DNA of 62,500 bases from Paenibacillus aurantius (lineage in GTDB: Bacteria > Bacillota > Bacilli > Paenibacillales > NBRC-103111), in contig NZ_CP130318.1 in NCBI RefSeq assembly GCF_032268605.1, forward strand, positions 177,501 to 240,000, in the 5' to 3' direction. A model generated the notes under the pieces. That model did not search any database, was not told where the DNA came from, and worked only from the letters and a program-made list of their open reading frames with translations. The translations under genes were made by a program, and so were the position numbers. Below, piece after piece: positions 20,020-26,887 of the stretch. Within the stretch, counting starts at the first letter, position 1. Each line of letters begins with the position of its first letter.

Positions 20020-20874
20020 ATGAAGGTTATGGAAAAGGCTCCGGCCAAAATTAATTTATCCCTGGATGTACTATATAAACGCGAGGACGGGTTCCACGAA
20101 GTCGAGATGGTGATGACCATGGTCGATCTGGCGGACCGCCTGGAGATGCAGGAGCTGTCGCGCGACACCATTATTATCTCGAGCCAGGCGGGGTATATCC
20201 CCCTGGATGAGAAGAATTTGGCCTTTCAGGCCGCCCGGTTAATCAAGGATCGTTATCACGTCCGCAAGGGCGTCTATATTCACCTGGACAAAAAAATTCC
20301 CGTTGCCGCGGGGCTTGCCGGAGGAAGCAGCGATGCGGCGGCCGCCCTCCGCGGATTAAACCGGCTGTGGAACCTCAACATCCCGCTCGAGGAACTGAAA
20401 GCGCTTGGGGCGGAGCTCGGCTCTGACGTCCCTTTCTGCATTCAGGGAGGGACGGCTCTCGCTACAGGCCGGGGGGAGAAGCTGACGCCCATTACCTCTC
20501 CGCCCCAGTGCTGGGTCGTGCTGGCCAAGCCCCCGCTGAACGTCTCGACCGCGGATGTATACGGCCGGCTCAAGGCATCGGAAATCCGCCGCCACCCGGA
20601 TACGAAGTCCGTCATCGAGGCTATCGGCACCCAAGATTTCAACCGGCTCTGCGGATCCCTCGGCAATGTGCTGGAGGACGTGACTCTGCAGCTGTATCCC
20701 GAGGTTCGGCAGCTCAAGGAATGCATGCAGCGCATGGGTGCGGAGGGTGTTCTCATGTCGGGAAGCGGTCCTACGGTTTTCGGCCTGGTGGCGAAGGAAA
20801 CGAAGGCGGAGAAGCTGTATAACGGGCTCCGCGGCTTCTGCAAGGATGTTTACGCGGTAAGATTGCTTACATAA
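20020..20874 (+). CDS. ispE: 4-diphosphocytidyl-2-C-methyl-D-erythritol kinase
   Basis: The 284-residue GHMP kinase phosphorylates CDP-ME in the MEP isoprenoid pathway. It begins [17 protein letters not shown] and carries the ATP loop [16 protein letters not shown] at residues 94-109 and the C-terminal [14 protein letters not shown] at 20020 follows AGAAGGTG by 7 nt; the frame is open upstream but lacks a start signal. A TATAAT at 19963-19968 may belong to its promoter, although no convincing -35 is seen. Confidence 0.95.
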   Translation: MKVMEKAPAKINLSLDVLYKREDGFHEVEMVMTMVDLADRLEMQELSRDTIIISSQAGYIPLDEKNLAFQAARLIKDRYHVRKGVYIHLDKKIPVAAGLAGGSSDAAAALRGLNRLWNLNIPLEELKALGAELGSDVPFCIQGGTALATGRGEKLTPITSPPQCWVVLAKPPLNVSTADVYGRLKASEIRRHPDTKSVIEAIGTQDFNRLCGSLGNVLEDVTLQLYPEVRQLKECMQRMGAEGVLMSGSGPTVFGLVAKETKAEKLYNGLRGFCKDVYAVRLLT

Positions 20875-21005
20875 GGAAAGGGTTTCCATAGACCGATCTG
20901 ACCAAAAGGAAACCGGGGACGGGTTGCCCGCCGAAAGACAGCCTTCTTCTTGGAAAAAGCATCTATCTCTGCGTGTTAACTTCTTTTACATAGTTGAGGT
21001 TGATA

Positions 21006-21050
21006 AAAACCGTACACTAATGATATATTCAGATTATAATATTCGGATTT
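21006..21050 (+). promoter_or_regulatory. Candidate PurBox pair and promoter for purR
   Basis: AAAACCGTACACT (21006-21018) matches the PurBox AWWWCCGAACWWT at about 11 of 13. AAATCCGAATATT on the reverse strand (21050-21038) matches at 12 of 13. They are inverted and 19 bp apart. TTGATA at 21000-21005 and TATATT at 21024-21029 (18-bp spacer) suggest a sigma-A promoter inside. PurR autoregulation is inferred. Confidence 0.5.
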
Positions 21051-21060
21051 GGGGTGTCGC

Positions 21061-21879
21061 ATGAAGAAATTAAAACGAAGCGCAAGATTGGTGGAAATGA
21101 CCCAGTACCTGCTGGTCCGCCCCCATTCCCTTATCCCGTTGACGACGTTTGCAGAGCGCTACAATTCCGCCAAATCCTCCATTAGCGAGGATTTAGCCAT
21201 CATCAAGGAGGTATTCCACGATGAAGGGCTCGGCGAACTGAATACGCTGGCCGGAGCTGCGGGCGGGGTGAAGTTTATCCCGAAAACCCCCAAGGCCGTC
21301 TCTCTGCCGTTTATCGAGAACATTTGCCGGGAGCTTGCGGTACCGGAGCGGATTTTGCCAGGGGAGTACATGTACATGTCCGATGTCCTCGGCCACCCTT
21401 CGGTGATTAATGAAATCGGCAAAATCTTCGCCTCGGCTTTCGCCGATCTCGACATCGATGTGATCATGACGGTGGAAACCAAGGGGATTCCGCTTGCCTA
21501 TGCGACCGCTGCCTTCCTGAACCTGCCCGTCGTCATTGTAAGAAGGGACAACCGGGTAACCGAGGGCTCTGCGGTGAGTATTAATTATGTTTCCGGTTCG
21601 AACAAACGAATCCAGACCATGTCGCTCGCCAGGCGTGCGCTTAAAGAAGAATCGAAGGTGCTGATCATTGACGACTTCATGAGAGCGGGCGGGACCATTC
21701 AAGGCATGAAGGACCTCTTGCAGGAGTTCCGCGCCACGGTCAAAGGAGTCGGCGTGTTCGTCGAATCGGGAGAAGTCGAGGAGCATCTGGTGGAGGATTA
21801 CGTTTCCCTCGCCCGCCTCGCCAACGTCGATTCCCGGAACAAGAGCGTGACCGTACTGCCGGGAAATTATTTTGACTAA
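21061..21879 (+). CDS. purR: PurR, purine operon repressor
   Basis: The 272-residue protein has an N-terminal winged helix ([26 protein letters not shown]) and a phosphoribosyltransferase-fold domain with the PRPP-binding motif [16 protein letters not shown], plus [14 protein letters not shown]. Bacillus PurR represses purine genes unless PRPP is high, and the effector is competed by (p)ppGpp. ATG at 21061 follows GGGGTG; a TTG at 21049 in frame is less likely. Followed closely by ridA, as in B. subtilis. Confidence 0.94.
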   Translation: MKKLKRSARLVEMTQYLLVRPHSLIPLTTFAERYNSAKSSISEDLAIIKEVFHDEGLGELNTLAGAAGGVKFIPKTPKAVSLPFIENICRELAVPERILPGEYMYMSDVLGHPSVINEIGKIFASAFADLDIDVIMTVETKGIPLAYATAAFLNLPVVIVRRDNRVTEGSAVSINYVSGSNKRIQTMSLARRALKEESKVLIIDDFMRAGGTIQGMKDLLQEFRATVKGVGVFVESGEVEEHLVEDYVSLARLANVDSRNKSVTVLPGNYFD

Positions 21880-21908
21880 AAGTTAAAGTAATAAAAGGAG
21901 ATGACCGT

Positions 21909-22295
21909 ATGAAACCCGTTATCGTATCCACGGAAGCGGCGCCCGCCGCGATCGGACCTTATTCGCAAGCCGTTCAATTCGGCAATCTGCTCTTCACCTC
22001 CGGCCAGATTCCCCTGACGACGGAAGGAACCCTTGTGGAGGGAGGAGCGGTGGAACAAACGCATCAGGTTTTTCGTAATTTGAAAGCGGTTTTGCGGGAA
22101 GCGGGAGCGGATTTCGGCGACGTGCTGAAAGCCACCGTTTACTTGAAGGACATGAACCAGTTCGCCGCTATTAATGAAGTGTACGCCTCGTACTTTGGGG
22201 ATCACAAACCGGCCCGTTCTACTGTCGAAGTGGCTCGCCTGCCCAAGGATGTTTTTGTCGAAATAGAGCTGATCGCCTCGATTAATGCCGAATAA
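21909..22295 (+). CDS. ridA: RidA (YabJ), enamine/imine deaminase
   Basis: The 128-residue trimeric protein of the YjgF/YER057c/UK114 family has the expected [20 protein letters not shown] and the active-site Arg in [13 protein letters not shown]. It hydrolyses reactive enamines from PLP enzymes. The gene lies 29 nt after purR; AAAAGGAGATG precedes the ATG. Confidence 0.95.
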   Translation: MKPVIVSTEAAPAAIGPYSQAVQFGNLLFTSGQIPLTTEGTLVEGGAVEQTHQVFRNLKAVLREAGADFGDVLKATVYLKDMNQFAAINEVYASYFGDHKPARSTVEVARLPKDVFVEIELIASINAE

Positions 22296-22357
22296 TCCCA
22301 ATTCGATAAATATTTAAAAAATTTATAAAAAAATGTATAAAGAATCCTCGTGAGCGA

Positions 22358-22386
22358 GAAGGATTTTGCAAGGGAGTGTGGAATTA
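22358..22386 (+). promoter_or_regulatory. Sigma-H promoter of spoVG
   Basis: GAAGGATTT (22358-22366), an 11-bp spacer and GTGGAATTA (22378-22386) match the sigma-H consensus RNAGGAWWW/RNNGAATWW at every defined position. An A/T-rich stretch at about 22300-22345 lies just upstream, as in the AbrB-bound spoVG promoter of B. subtilis. Confidence 0.85.
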
Positions 22387-22424
22387 TATACCAAGTCCTA
22401 CTAGCGAAAAGGTGGTGAACAGAA

Positions 22425-22709
22425 ATGCAAATAACAGATGTCAGACTCCGCCGAGTCAACTCCGAGGGTAGAATGAAGGCTATCGCTTCGATTACCATTG
22501 ATAATGAATTCGTCGTTCACGACATTCGTGTCATTGACGGCAACAATGGAATGTTCGTAGCCATGCCGAGCAAACGTACACCCGACGGGGAATTCCGGGA
22601 TATCGCTCATCCCATTTCGTCTTCGACCCGGGAGAAGATCCAGGCTGCGGTACTCGCCGAATACGAGAATGCAGCGGTTGAAGATGAAGTAATCGAAGCG
22701 GGAGCTTAA
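22425..22709 (+). CDS. spoVG: SpoVG, RNA/DNA-binding septation regulator
   Basis: The 94-residue protein begins [24 protein letters not shown] and includes the conserved [21 protein letters not shown] and FRDIAHPI. It matches SpoVG, which affects cortex formation and asymmetric septation and binds nucleic acids. The C-terminal tail is acidic. The ribosome site is AAAGGTGG before the ATG at 22425. Confidence 0.96.
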   Translation: MQITDVRLRRVNSEGRMKAIASITIDNEFVVHDIRVIDGNNGMFVAMPSKRTPDGEFRDIAHPISSSTREKIQAAVLAEYENAAVEDEVIEAGA

Positions 22710-22729
22710 AGCAAGAACAGACTTGGACG

Positions 22730-22757
22730 GGAGCCGTGAGGCTCTCTTTTCTTTTTG
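22730..22757 (+). terminator. spoVG terminator
   Basis: GAGCC-GTGA-GGCTC stem with a GNRA tetraloop followed by a T-rich tract. Confidence 0.8.
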
Positions 22758-22781
22758 CCTAAAGTAGGCTATAATGACCCC

Positions 22782-22935
22782 AATTCTTAAGCAATGAATG
22801 CTGGTGCCTTATCCCGAGGAAACCTCATTAGGCGCACGAATATCATAAGAGAAGCAGAACAGTACTCAAGGATAAGGCACTGGGACGGCATAAAAAGAAA
22901 CAATCATTTATTTTAACTAATGGGAGGGTGTTCCC
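22782..22935 (+). ncRNA. Structured leader RNA upstream of glmU (unassigned)
   Basis: A TATAAT at 22770-22775 may set the start of a leader of about 150 nt. Its key element is a 14-bp stem, GTGCCTTATCC (22804-22814) with GGATAAGGCAC (22870-22880), extended outward by one C-G and two G-U pairs. Inside is a small GAGG-AAA-CCTC hairpin (22816-22826). There is no T-run, so it is not a terminator. I do not recognise it as a known riboswitch class; no convincing -35 hexamer is present. Confidence 0.45.
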
Positions 22936-24327
22936 TTGCAAATTTTTAGTGTAGTGCTTGCCGCAGGACAGGGCAAACGAATGAAATCCAAGCTGTATAA
23001 AGTGCTTCATCCCGTATGCGGCAAGCCGATGGTGGGCCATGTGGCCGACGCGCTTGACCGGATCGACTGCGCCCGCAAGGTCGTGATTGTCGGACACGGA
23101 GCGGAAGCGGTCCGGAATTACCTCGGGGACCGGGCGGAATATGCCCTGCAGGAGCAGCAGCTGGGAACGGGGCATGCCGTTCTGCAGGCGGCGGACCTGC
23201 TCGCGCAGGAGGACGGTGTCACCTTGATCGTCTGCGGAGACACCCCGCTCGTCACGGAAGAGAGCCTGCGCCGGATGGTCGAACTGCAGAAAGACCAGGG
23301 AGCGGCGGCTGTCGTTCTCACGGCGGAGCTGGACAATCCTCACGGGTATGGACGAATTATCCGAGACGCGGACGGGAAAGTAACGGGCATCGTGGAGCAG
23401 AAGGACTGCACCGAGGACCAGGCCAGGGTCAAGGAGATCAATACCGGAACGTACTGCTTTGACAACCGCAAGCTGTTTGCGGCCCTCGGCCAGGTGACGA
23501 ATGAGAACGCCCAGAACGAGTATTACCTCACCGATGTCATCGGCATCCTCCGCGGCCAGGGAGAGGCCGTTCTCCCTTACTGCAGTCCCGATCCGGCGGA
23601 ATCGATCGGCGTGAACGACCGGGTGGCCCTGGCGGAGGCCGAGCGGCTGATGCGGGAACGGATTCAGCGCCAACACATGCTGAACGGCGTCACGATTGTC
23701 GATCCGCAGAATACGTACATTGAAGCCGATGTGACGATCGGAGCCGACACGACGATCCTTCCGGGAACCGTGCTGAAGGGCCGGACGCGGATTGGAGAAG
23801 ACTGCGTCATCGGACCGTACACGGAGCTGGCGGATACCGAAGTGGCTAATGGCGTAACGGTTAAGCAATCGGTTACCCAGGAAGCGGTGATCGGGGCGGA
23901 AACGTCGGTTGGCCCGTATGCTTATTTGAGACCGGGAGCGAAGCTCGGCGAGCAGGTCAAGATCGGCGACTTCGTCGAAATCAAGAACGCCACCATTGGG
24001 GACGGCAGCAAGGTGTCTCATCTGAGCTACGTCGGCGACGCGCGGATCGGCCGCAACGTTAATGTGGGCTGCGGGGCGATAACCGTCAATTATGACGGGT
24101 TCAGCAAGCATCTGACCGAGGTGGAGGACGATGCGTTCGTAGGGAGCAACGTCAACCTCATTGCTCCGGTCAAGATTGGCAAAGGAGGCTATGTGGTGGC
24201 AGGCTCTACCATTACGCACGACGTCGAAAGCGATGCCCTGGCGATTGCCAGAGAACGTCAGGTGACGAAGCCCGGCTATGCCTCCCGCCTGAAGAACCGT
24301 TTGCAGGAGAAGAAGAACCGGAAGTAA
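22936..24327 (+). CDS. glmU: Bifunctional GlmU: GlcNAc-1-P uridyltransferase/acetyltransferase
   Basis: The 463-residue enzyme makes UDP-GlcNAc. The N-terminal half has the nucleotidyltransferase signature LAAGQGKRMKS (residues 8-18) and CGDTPLVT. The C-terminal half is a left-handed beta helix of hexapeptide repeats from about residue 255, with YLRPGAKLGEQVKIGDFVEIK and the acetyl-CoA site toward the end. TTG start at 22936 has GGGAGGGT 7 nt upstream. In B. subtilis it is followed by prs, which is absent here. Confidence 0.95.
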   Translation: MQIFSVVLAAGQGKRMKSKLYKVLHPVCGKPMVGHVADALDRIDCARKVVIVGHGAEAVRNYLGDRAEYALQEQQLGTGHAVLQAADLLAQEDGVTLIVCGDTPLVTEESLRRMVELQKDQGAAAVVLTAELDNPHGYGRIIRDADGKVTGIVEQKDCTEDQARVKEINTGTYCFDNRKLFAALGQVTNENAQNEYYLTDVIGILRGQGEAVLPYCSPDPAESIGVNDRVALAEAERLMRERIQRQHMLNGVTIVDPQNTYIEADVTIGADTTILPGTVLKGRTRIGEDCVIGPYTELADTEVANGVTVKQSVTQEAVIGAETSVGPYAYLRPGAKLGEQVKIGDFVEIKNATIGDGSKVSHLSYVGDARIGRNVNVGCGAITVNYDGFSKHLTEVEDDAFVGSNVNLIAPVKIGKGGYVVAGSTITHDVESDALAIARERQVTKPGYASRLKNRLQEKKNRK

Positions 24328-24336
24328 AGACAGCTT

Positions 24337-24362
24337 GTTTCAAACCTCCCGGGAAAGGGTAA
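24337..24362 (+). promoter_or_regulatory. Sigma-B-like promoter of ctc
   Basis: GTTTCA (24337-24342), a 14-bp spacer and GGGTAA (24357-24362) match the sigma-B consensus GTTTAA/GGGWAW at 11 of 12. In B. subtilis, ctc is a model sigma-B target. TAAAAT at 24360 offers only a weak sigma-A alternative. Confidence 0.55.
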
Positions 24363-24385
24363 AATAATTCAATCGTACGGCACAG

Positions 24386-24470
24386 CGGCACAAGCAGTGG
24401 ATTTGCTTGCCGGCTGACTTGGGGGAGCTGCTCCCCCGGCCGATGCTGTTGAAGGACAACTGCCGATCCA
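24386..24470 (+). ncRNA. Structured 5' leader of ctc
   Basis: Three stems can form: CGG(CA)CAAGCA with TGCTTGCCG (24386-24412), GGGGGAGC with GCTCCCCC (24421-24437), and GTTG/CAAC inside CGGCC...TGCCG (near 24438-24465). No T-run follows the strong middle hairpin. Because Ctc/L25 binds 5S rRNA, feedback on this leader is conceivable, but that is inference. Confidence 0.4.
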
Positions 24471-24485
24471 AGGAGGAATTTAAAG

Positions 24486-25127
24486 ATGTCGACTAGCTTG
24501 AAAGCGGAAGTGCGCAAAGGAACCCGAAGGTCCGAAACGAACAAGCTGCGGGCGGAAGGCTACATCCCGGGCTCCGTGTACGGCAAAAATGTCGGGACAG
24601 CGACCATTTCCATTCTGGGCAAGGACCTGACTGCGGTGCTCCGCAGCAATCCGCATGCCGTGCTGGAGCTGGATATCGCTTCGGTGGGCAAGCATCCCGT
24701 GATGATCAACGAGCTTCAAAAGGATAAAGTGTCGGGGCAGGTAACCCACGTCGATTTCCATCAAATCAACATGAACGAACCGGTTAAATCGATGGTTGCC
24801 ATTGAGCAAACCGGAGAATCCGCCGGCGTTAAGGCGGGAGGCGTGCTCCAGACGATTCTGCACGAGGTGGAGGTCAAGGGTCTTCCGGAAGCCCTGCCGG
24901 CTTCCCTGCCGATTGACATCAGCAACCTCGAGGTAGGGGAGAACCTTCTCGTTTCTGACCTGACCCTCCCGGATGGCCTTGAGCTGCTGACCGAACCGAC
25001 GAGTGTCATTGTTTCCGTCCTGGCTCCGACCAAAGCGGTCGAAGAGGAGGAGGAAGCGGGCGAGGCGGCGGCAGAGACGAATGCGGACGAAGCGGCGGAA
25101 GAAAGCAACGAAGAGAAAGCGGAATAA
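24486..25127 (+). CDS. rplY: 50S ribosomal protein L25, general stress protein Ctc
   Basis: The 213-residue protein has an N-terminal L25 domain (SLKAEVRKGTRRSETNKLRAEGYIPGSVYG) that binds 5S rRNA, and the C-terminal Ctc (TL5) domain with VEVKGLPEALP and LPDGLELLTEP. It ends in a long Glu/Ala-rich acidic tail. AAGGAGG precedes the ATG. The likely sigma-B-type promoter and structured leader suggest control beyond growth rate. Confidence 0.95.
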   Translation: MSTSLKAEVRKGTRRSETNKLRAEGYIPGSVYGKNVGTATISILGKDLTAVLRSNPHAVLELDIASVGKHPVMINELQKDKVSGQVTHVDFHQINMNEPVKSMVAIEQTGESAGVKAGGVLQTILHEVEVKGLPEALPASLPIDISNLEVGENLLVSDLTLPDGLELLTEPTSVIVSVLAPTKAVEEEEEAGEAAAETNADEAAEESNEEKAE

Positions 25128-25162
25128 CCGCTTTCCCGGCTTGGCTTATCCCGACGTGAAGA

Positions 25163-25192
25163 GAGCTTCTCCCAGCGAGAAGCTCTTTTTTT
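25163..25192 (+). terminator. ctc terminator
   Basis: GAGCTTCTC/GAGAAGCTC 9-bp stem, loop CCAGC, then seven T. Confidence 0.92.
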
Positions 25193-25219
25193 GTTGAGCG
25201 GCAAGAGACTCGCGGCATA

Positions 25220-25378
25220 CGCACTTGCTCCACTTTTGTGGGGGATGTTTTTGTTTTCCGGGGGCTTGTTTTTTTGCTTTCCCGCGGGCTTGTTTTTTGT
25301 GTTTCCGGGGGCTCCCCCGAAAGTAATCGGACTAAGCAACGAAGCATCTGCTTCACTTTTGGGGGATTTTTTTAGTAC
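25220..25378 (+). repeat. G/T-rich imperfect repeats
   Basis: Three adjacent units of about 25 bp share a T-run followed by TTTCCGGGGGCTTG or a close variant (about 25250-25320). A CACTTTTGGGGGATTTTTT-type block occurs twice, at about 25233-25255 and 25352-25374, flanking them. The upper strand is almost devoid of long A-runs. No gene is supported here; the stretch follows the stop of the reverse-strand gene at 25372. Confidence 0.65.
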
Positions 25379-25572
25379 CCCGGGCGGGAAATGAATTTGA
25401 ACTGGCTGCGGTTGTAAAAGACATCGTTCATTTTGATATAATGGTCGGAGAACGACTGGACGAAGCCGATGTCCTCATGAGTGGTATTGAGATAGACTTG
25501 AACGGGAACTTCATGCTTGATATGGTCGAGAAAATGCACATCGTGGGTCAGCTTTTGACCGAAGCTGCTCAT
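25372..25572 (-). CDS. Small protein with Hfq/LSm-like pattern
   Basis: A 66-residue reverse-strand protein. GAGGGTGA lies 7 nt before the ATG at 25572, a convincing start. I do not recognise a named family. The pattern FLDHIKHEVPVQVYLN, then GFVQSFSDHYIKMND, then YNRSQFKFISRPGY resembles Hfq: a helix, a VPVxVYL strand, a GxVxSF bend, an I-M strand and a basic final strand ending in S-R-P. The classic Hfq YKHA motif is missing; NRSQFKFI sits where Sm2 would be. The gene is opposite to its neighbours ctc and pth and separated from ctc by G/T-rich repeats. An RNA-binding role is inference only. Confidence 0.7.
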   Translation of the reverse strand: MSSFGQKLTHDVHFLDHIKHEVPVQVYLNTTHEDIGFVQSFSDHYIKMNDVFYNRSQFKFISRPGY

Positions 25573-25738
25573 TGCGGTTCACCCTCATTTTCTTTTTGGA
25601 TTGGGAGCTCCCTTTTTTGGGCCGCTCTACTAAAGAAGACAAAGGAAATCGCGCCTCTATCACACCAAAAGACAAAAAAAGTTACCAAAAAGTCGAAAGA
25701 AGGAAGCAAAAGGTTCTTTTAACGAAAGGATGACCCCA

Positions 25739-26299
25739 ATGAAATGGTTCATCGGGCTCGGAAATCCGGGCACGGAATATGAGGCGACCCGGCATAATGT
25801 CGGCTTCATGGCGCTCGATTTGTTCGCGAAGCAGCACGGAATTACCTTTAAGCCCTCCAAGCTGAAGGCTTGGGTGGGAGAGGGAAATGTGAGAGGAACC
25901 AAGGTTTACCTTATCAAGCCCGTTACGTATATGAACCTCTCAGGAGAAGCCGCAAGAGCGTTTATGGATTTCTACAAAGCCGATAAAGGCGACATGATGG
26001 TGATTTACGACGACCTCGATACGGAATTCGGCAAAATCCGGCTCCGCTACCAGGGCAGCGCCGGAGGACATAACGGGATCAAATCGATGATTCAGCATAT
26101 GGGCGGACAGCAGTTTGACCGGATCCGCATCGGGATCTCCCGGCCGGCTCCCGGCTATGGCATCGCGGACTATGTGCTGTCGAATTTCACAAAGGCCGAA
26201 TTCAAAGAGCTGCCGAAGGTGCTGGAGGCGACCTGCGAGGCAATGGAATACAGCCTGGAGCATACCTTTGAGCAGACGATGGCCAAATTTAACGCCTAG
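25739..26299 (+). CDS. pth: Peptidyl-tRNA hydrolase
   Basis: The 186-residue enzyme releases peptides from prematurely dropped peptidyl-tRNAs. It starts MKWFIGLGNPGTEYEATRHNVGF, containing catalytic Asn9 and His19, followed by KPVTYMNLSG, YDDLD (catalytic Asp) and GSAGGHNGIKS. ATG at 25739 is used since AAAGGA lies 10 nt upstream and B. subtilis Pth starts there; the ATG at 25730 abuts the ribosome site. Also known as spoVC. Confidence 0.96.
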   Translation: MKWFIGLGNPGTEYEATRHNVGFMALDLFAKQHGITFKPSKLKAWVGEGNVRGTKVYLIKPVTYMNLSGEAARAFMDFYKADKGDMMVIYDDLDTEFGKIRLRYQGSAGGHNGIKSMIQHMGGQQFDRIRIGISRPAPGYGIADYVLSNFTKAEFKELPKVLEATCEAMEYSLEHTFEQTMAKFNA

Positions 26300-26333
26300 A
26301 GTCTTATTCGGTAATCTCCCTTTCCTTTCTCAA

Positions 26334-26363
26334 GCTTAATTTCTCGGATTCCGGGGAATACTG
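26334..26363 (+). promoter_or_regulatory. Candidate sigma-F promoter of fin
   Basis: GCTTA (26334-26338), 15 bp, and GGGAATACTG (26354-26363). The -10 fits the sigma-F pattern GGNRANAHTR at every position, the -35 fits GYATA at 4 of 5, and the spacing is correct. fin is sigma-F dependent in B. subtilis. Confidence 0.7.
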
Positions 26364-26396
26364 GGAGGGAATAGGAAGGAAAGGGAGGGCATACAC

Positions 26397-26627
26397 ATGG
26401 CTATTAAATATGTCTGCCGGCACTGCCGCACGACAATCGGGGAGTTGGACAGCGGGGCGGTAAGCGAGCAGCAGCTCGGCCTGCATTTCTTGACCCCTGA
26501 AGAACGCAGCGATATAATAGCATATAACTTAAATGGCGACATGACGGTGAAAGTGGTTTGTGACTACTGCAGGGAAGCCTTGGCAGCGAATCCGGAATTG
26601 TCCCTGCTGGCCAGTCCGCTTCAATAG
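26397..26627 (+). CDS. fin: Fin (YabK), anti-sigma-F factor
   Basis: The 76-residue protein has two CxxC motifs (Cys7/Cys10 and Cys55/Cys58) and the Fin core LGLHFLTPEERSDIIAYNLNGD. In B. subtilis Fin is made in the forespore under sigma-F, binds RNA polymerase or sigma-F, and lets sigma-G take over. It follows pth, as in B. subtilis. GGGAGGGC precedes the ATG. Together with gin it gives two forespore switch proteins in this window. Confidence 0.94.
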   Translation: MAIKYVCRHCRTTIGELDSGAVSEQQLGLHFLTPEERSDIIAYNLNGDMTVKVVCDYCREALAANPELSLLASPLQ

Positions 26628-26668
26628 TCACGTTCGTCCGGAATTTATCGGTTTTCTTACCGACGCCG

Positions 26669-26700
26669 TAAGCCTTGGCTCGCCAGCCTGGGCTTCTTTT
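26669..26700 (+). terminator. fin terminator
   Basis: AAGCC..GGCTCGCCAGCC..GGCTT forms a stem with internal mismatches, followed by CTTTT. The rest of the 260-nt gap before mfd contains further small hairpins (for example CCAC-TTA-GTGG near 26790). Confidence 0.55.
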
Positions 26701-26887
26701 GAGGTTACGGGGAGACCGGGCAGTGCCTTGTCCTTAAGGCGGATAGGCAGACTTCCCGCCAACCCCGTTAAGTCGCCTTGTAGATCCGCTCCACTTAGTG
26801 GGGCTTTTAGGGCTTCCCGAAGGAACCGCGTTCAGCGTTCCCGTAAGGAAACGTCCGTTTGTTTTTAGGCTTGATGGAGGTGGAATT

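Noticed and set aside
22755-22775. TTGCCT as the -35 for the glmU leader
   Set aside because: The spacer to TATAAT is 9 bp. The TATAAT remains a possible -10 without a recognised -35.
22843-24219. 458-codon reverse-strand frame across glmU
   Set aside because: Antisense shadow of glmU with Arg/His/Leu-rich composition and no ribosome site.
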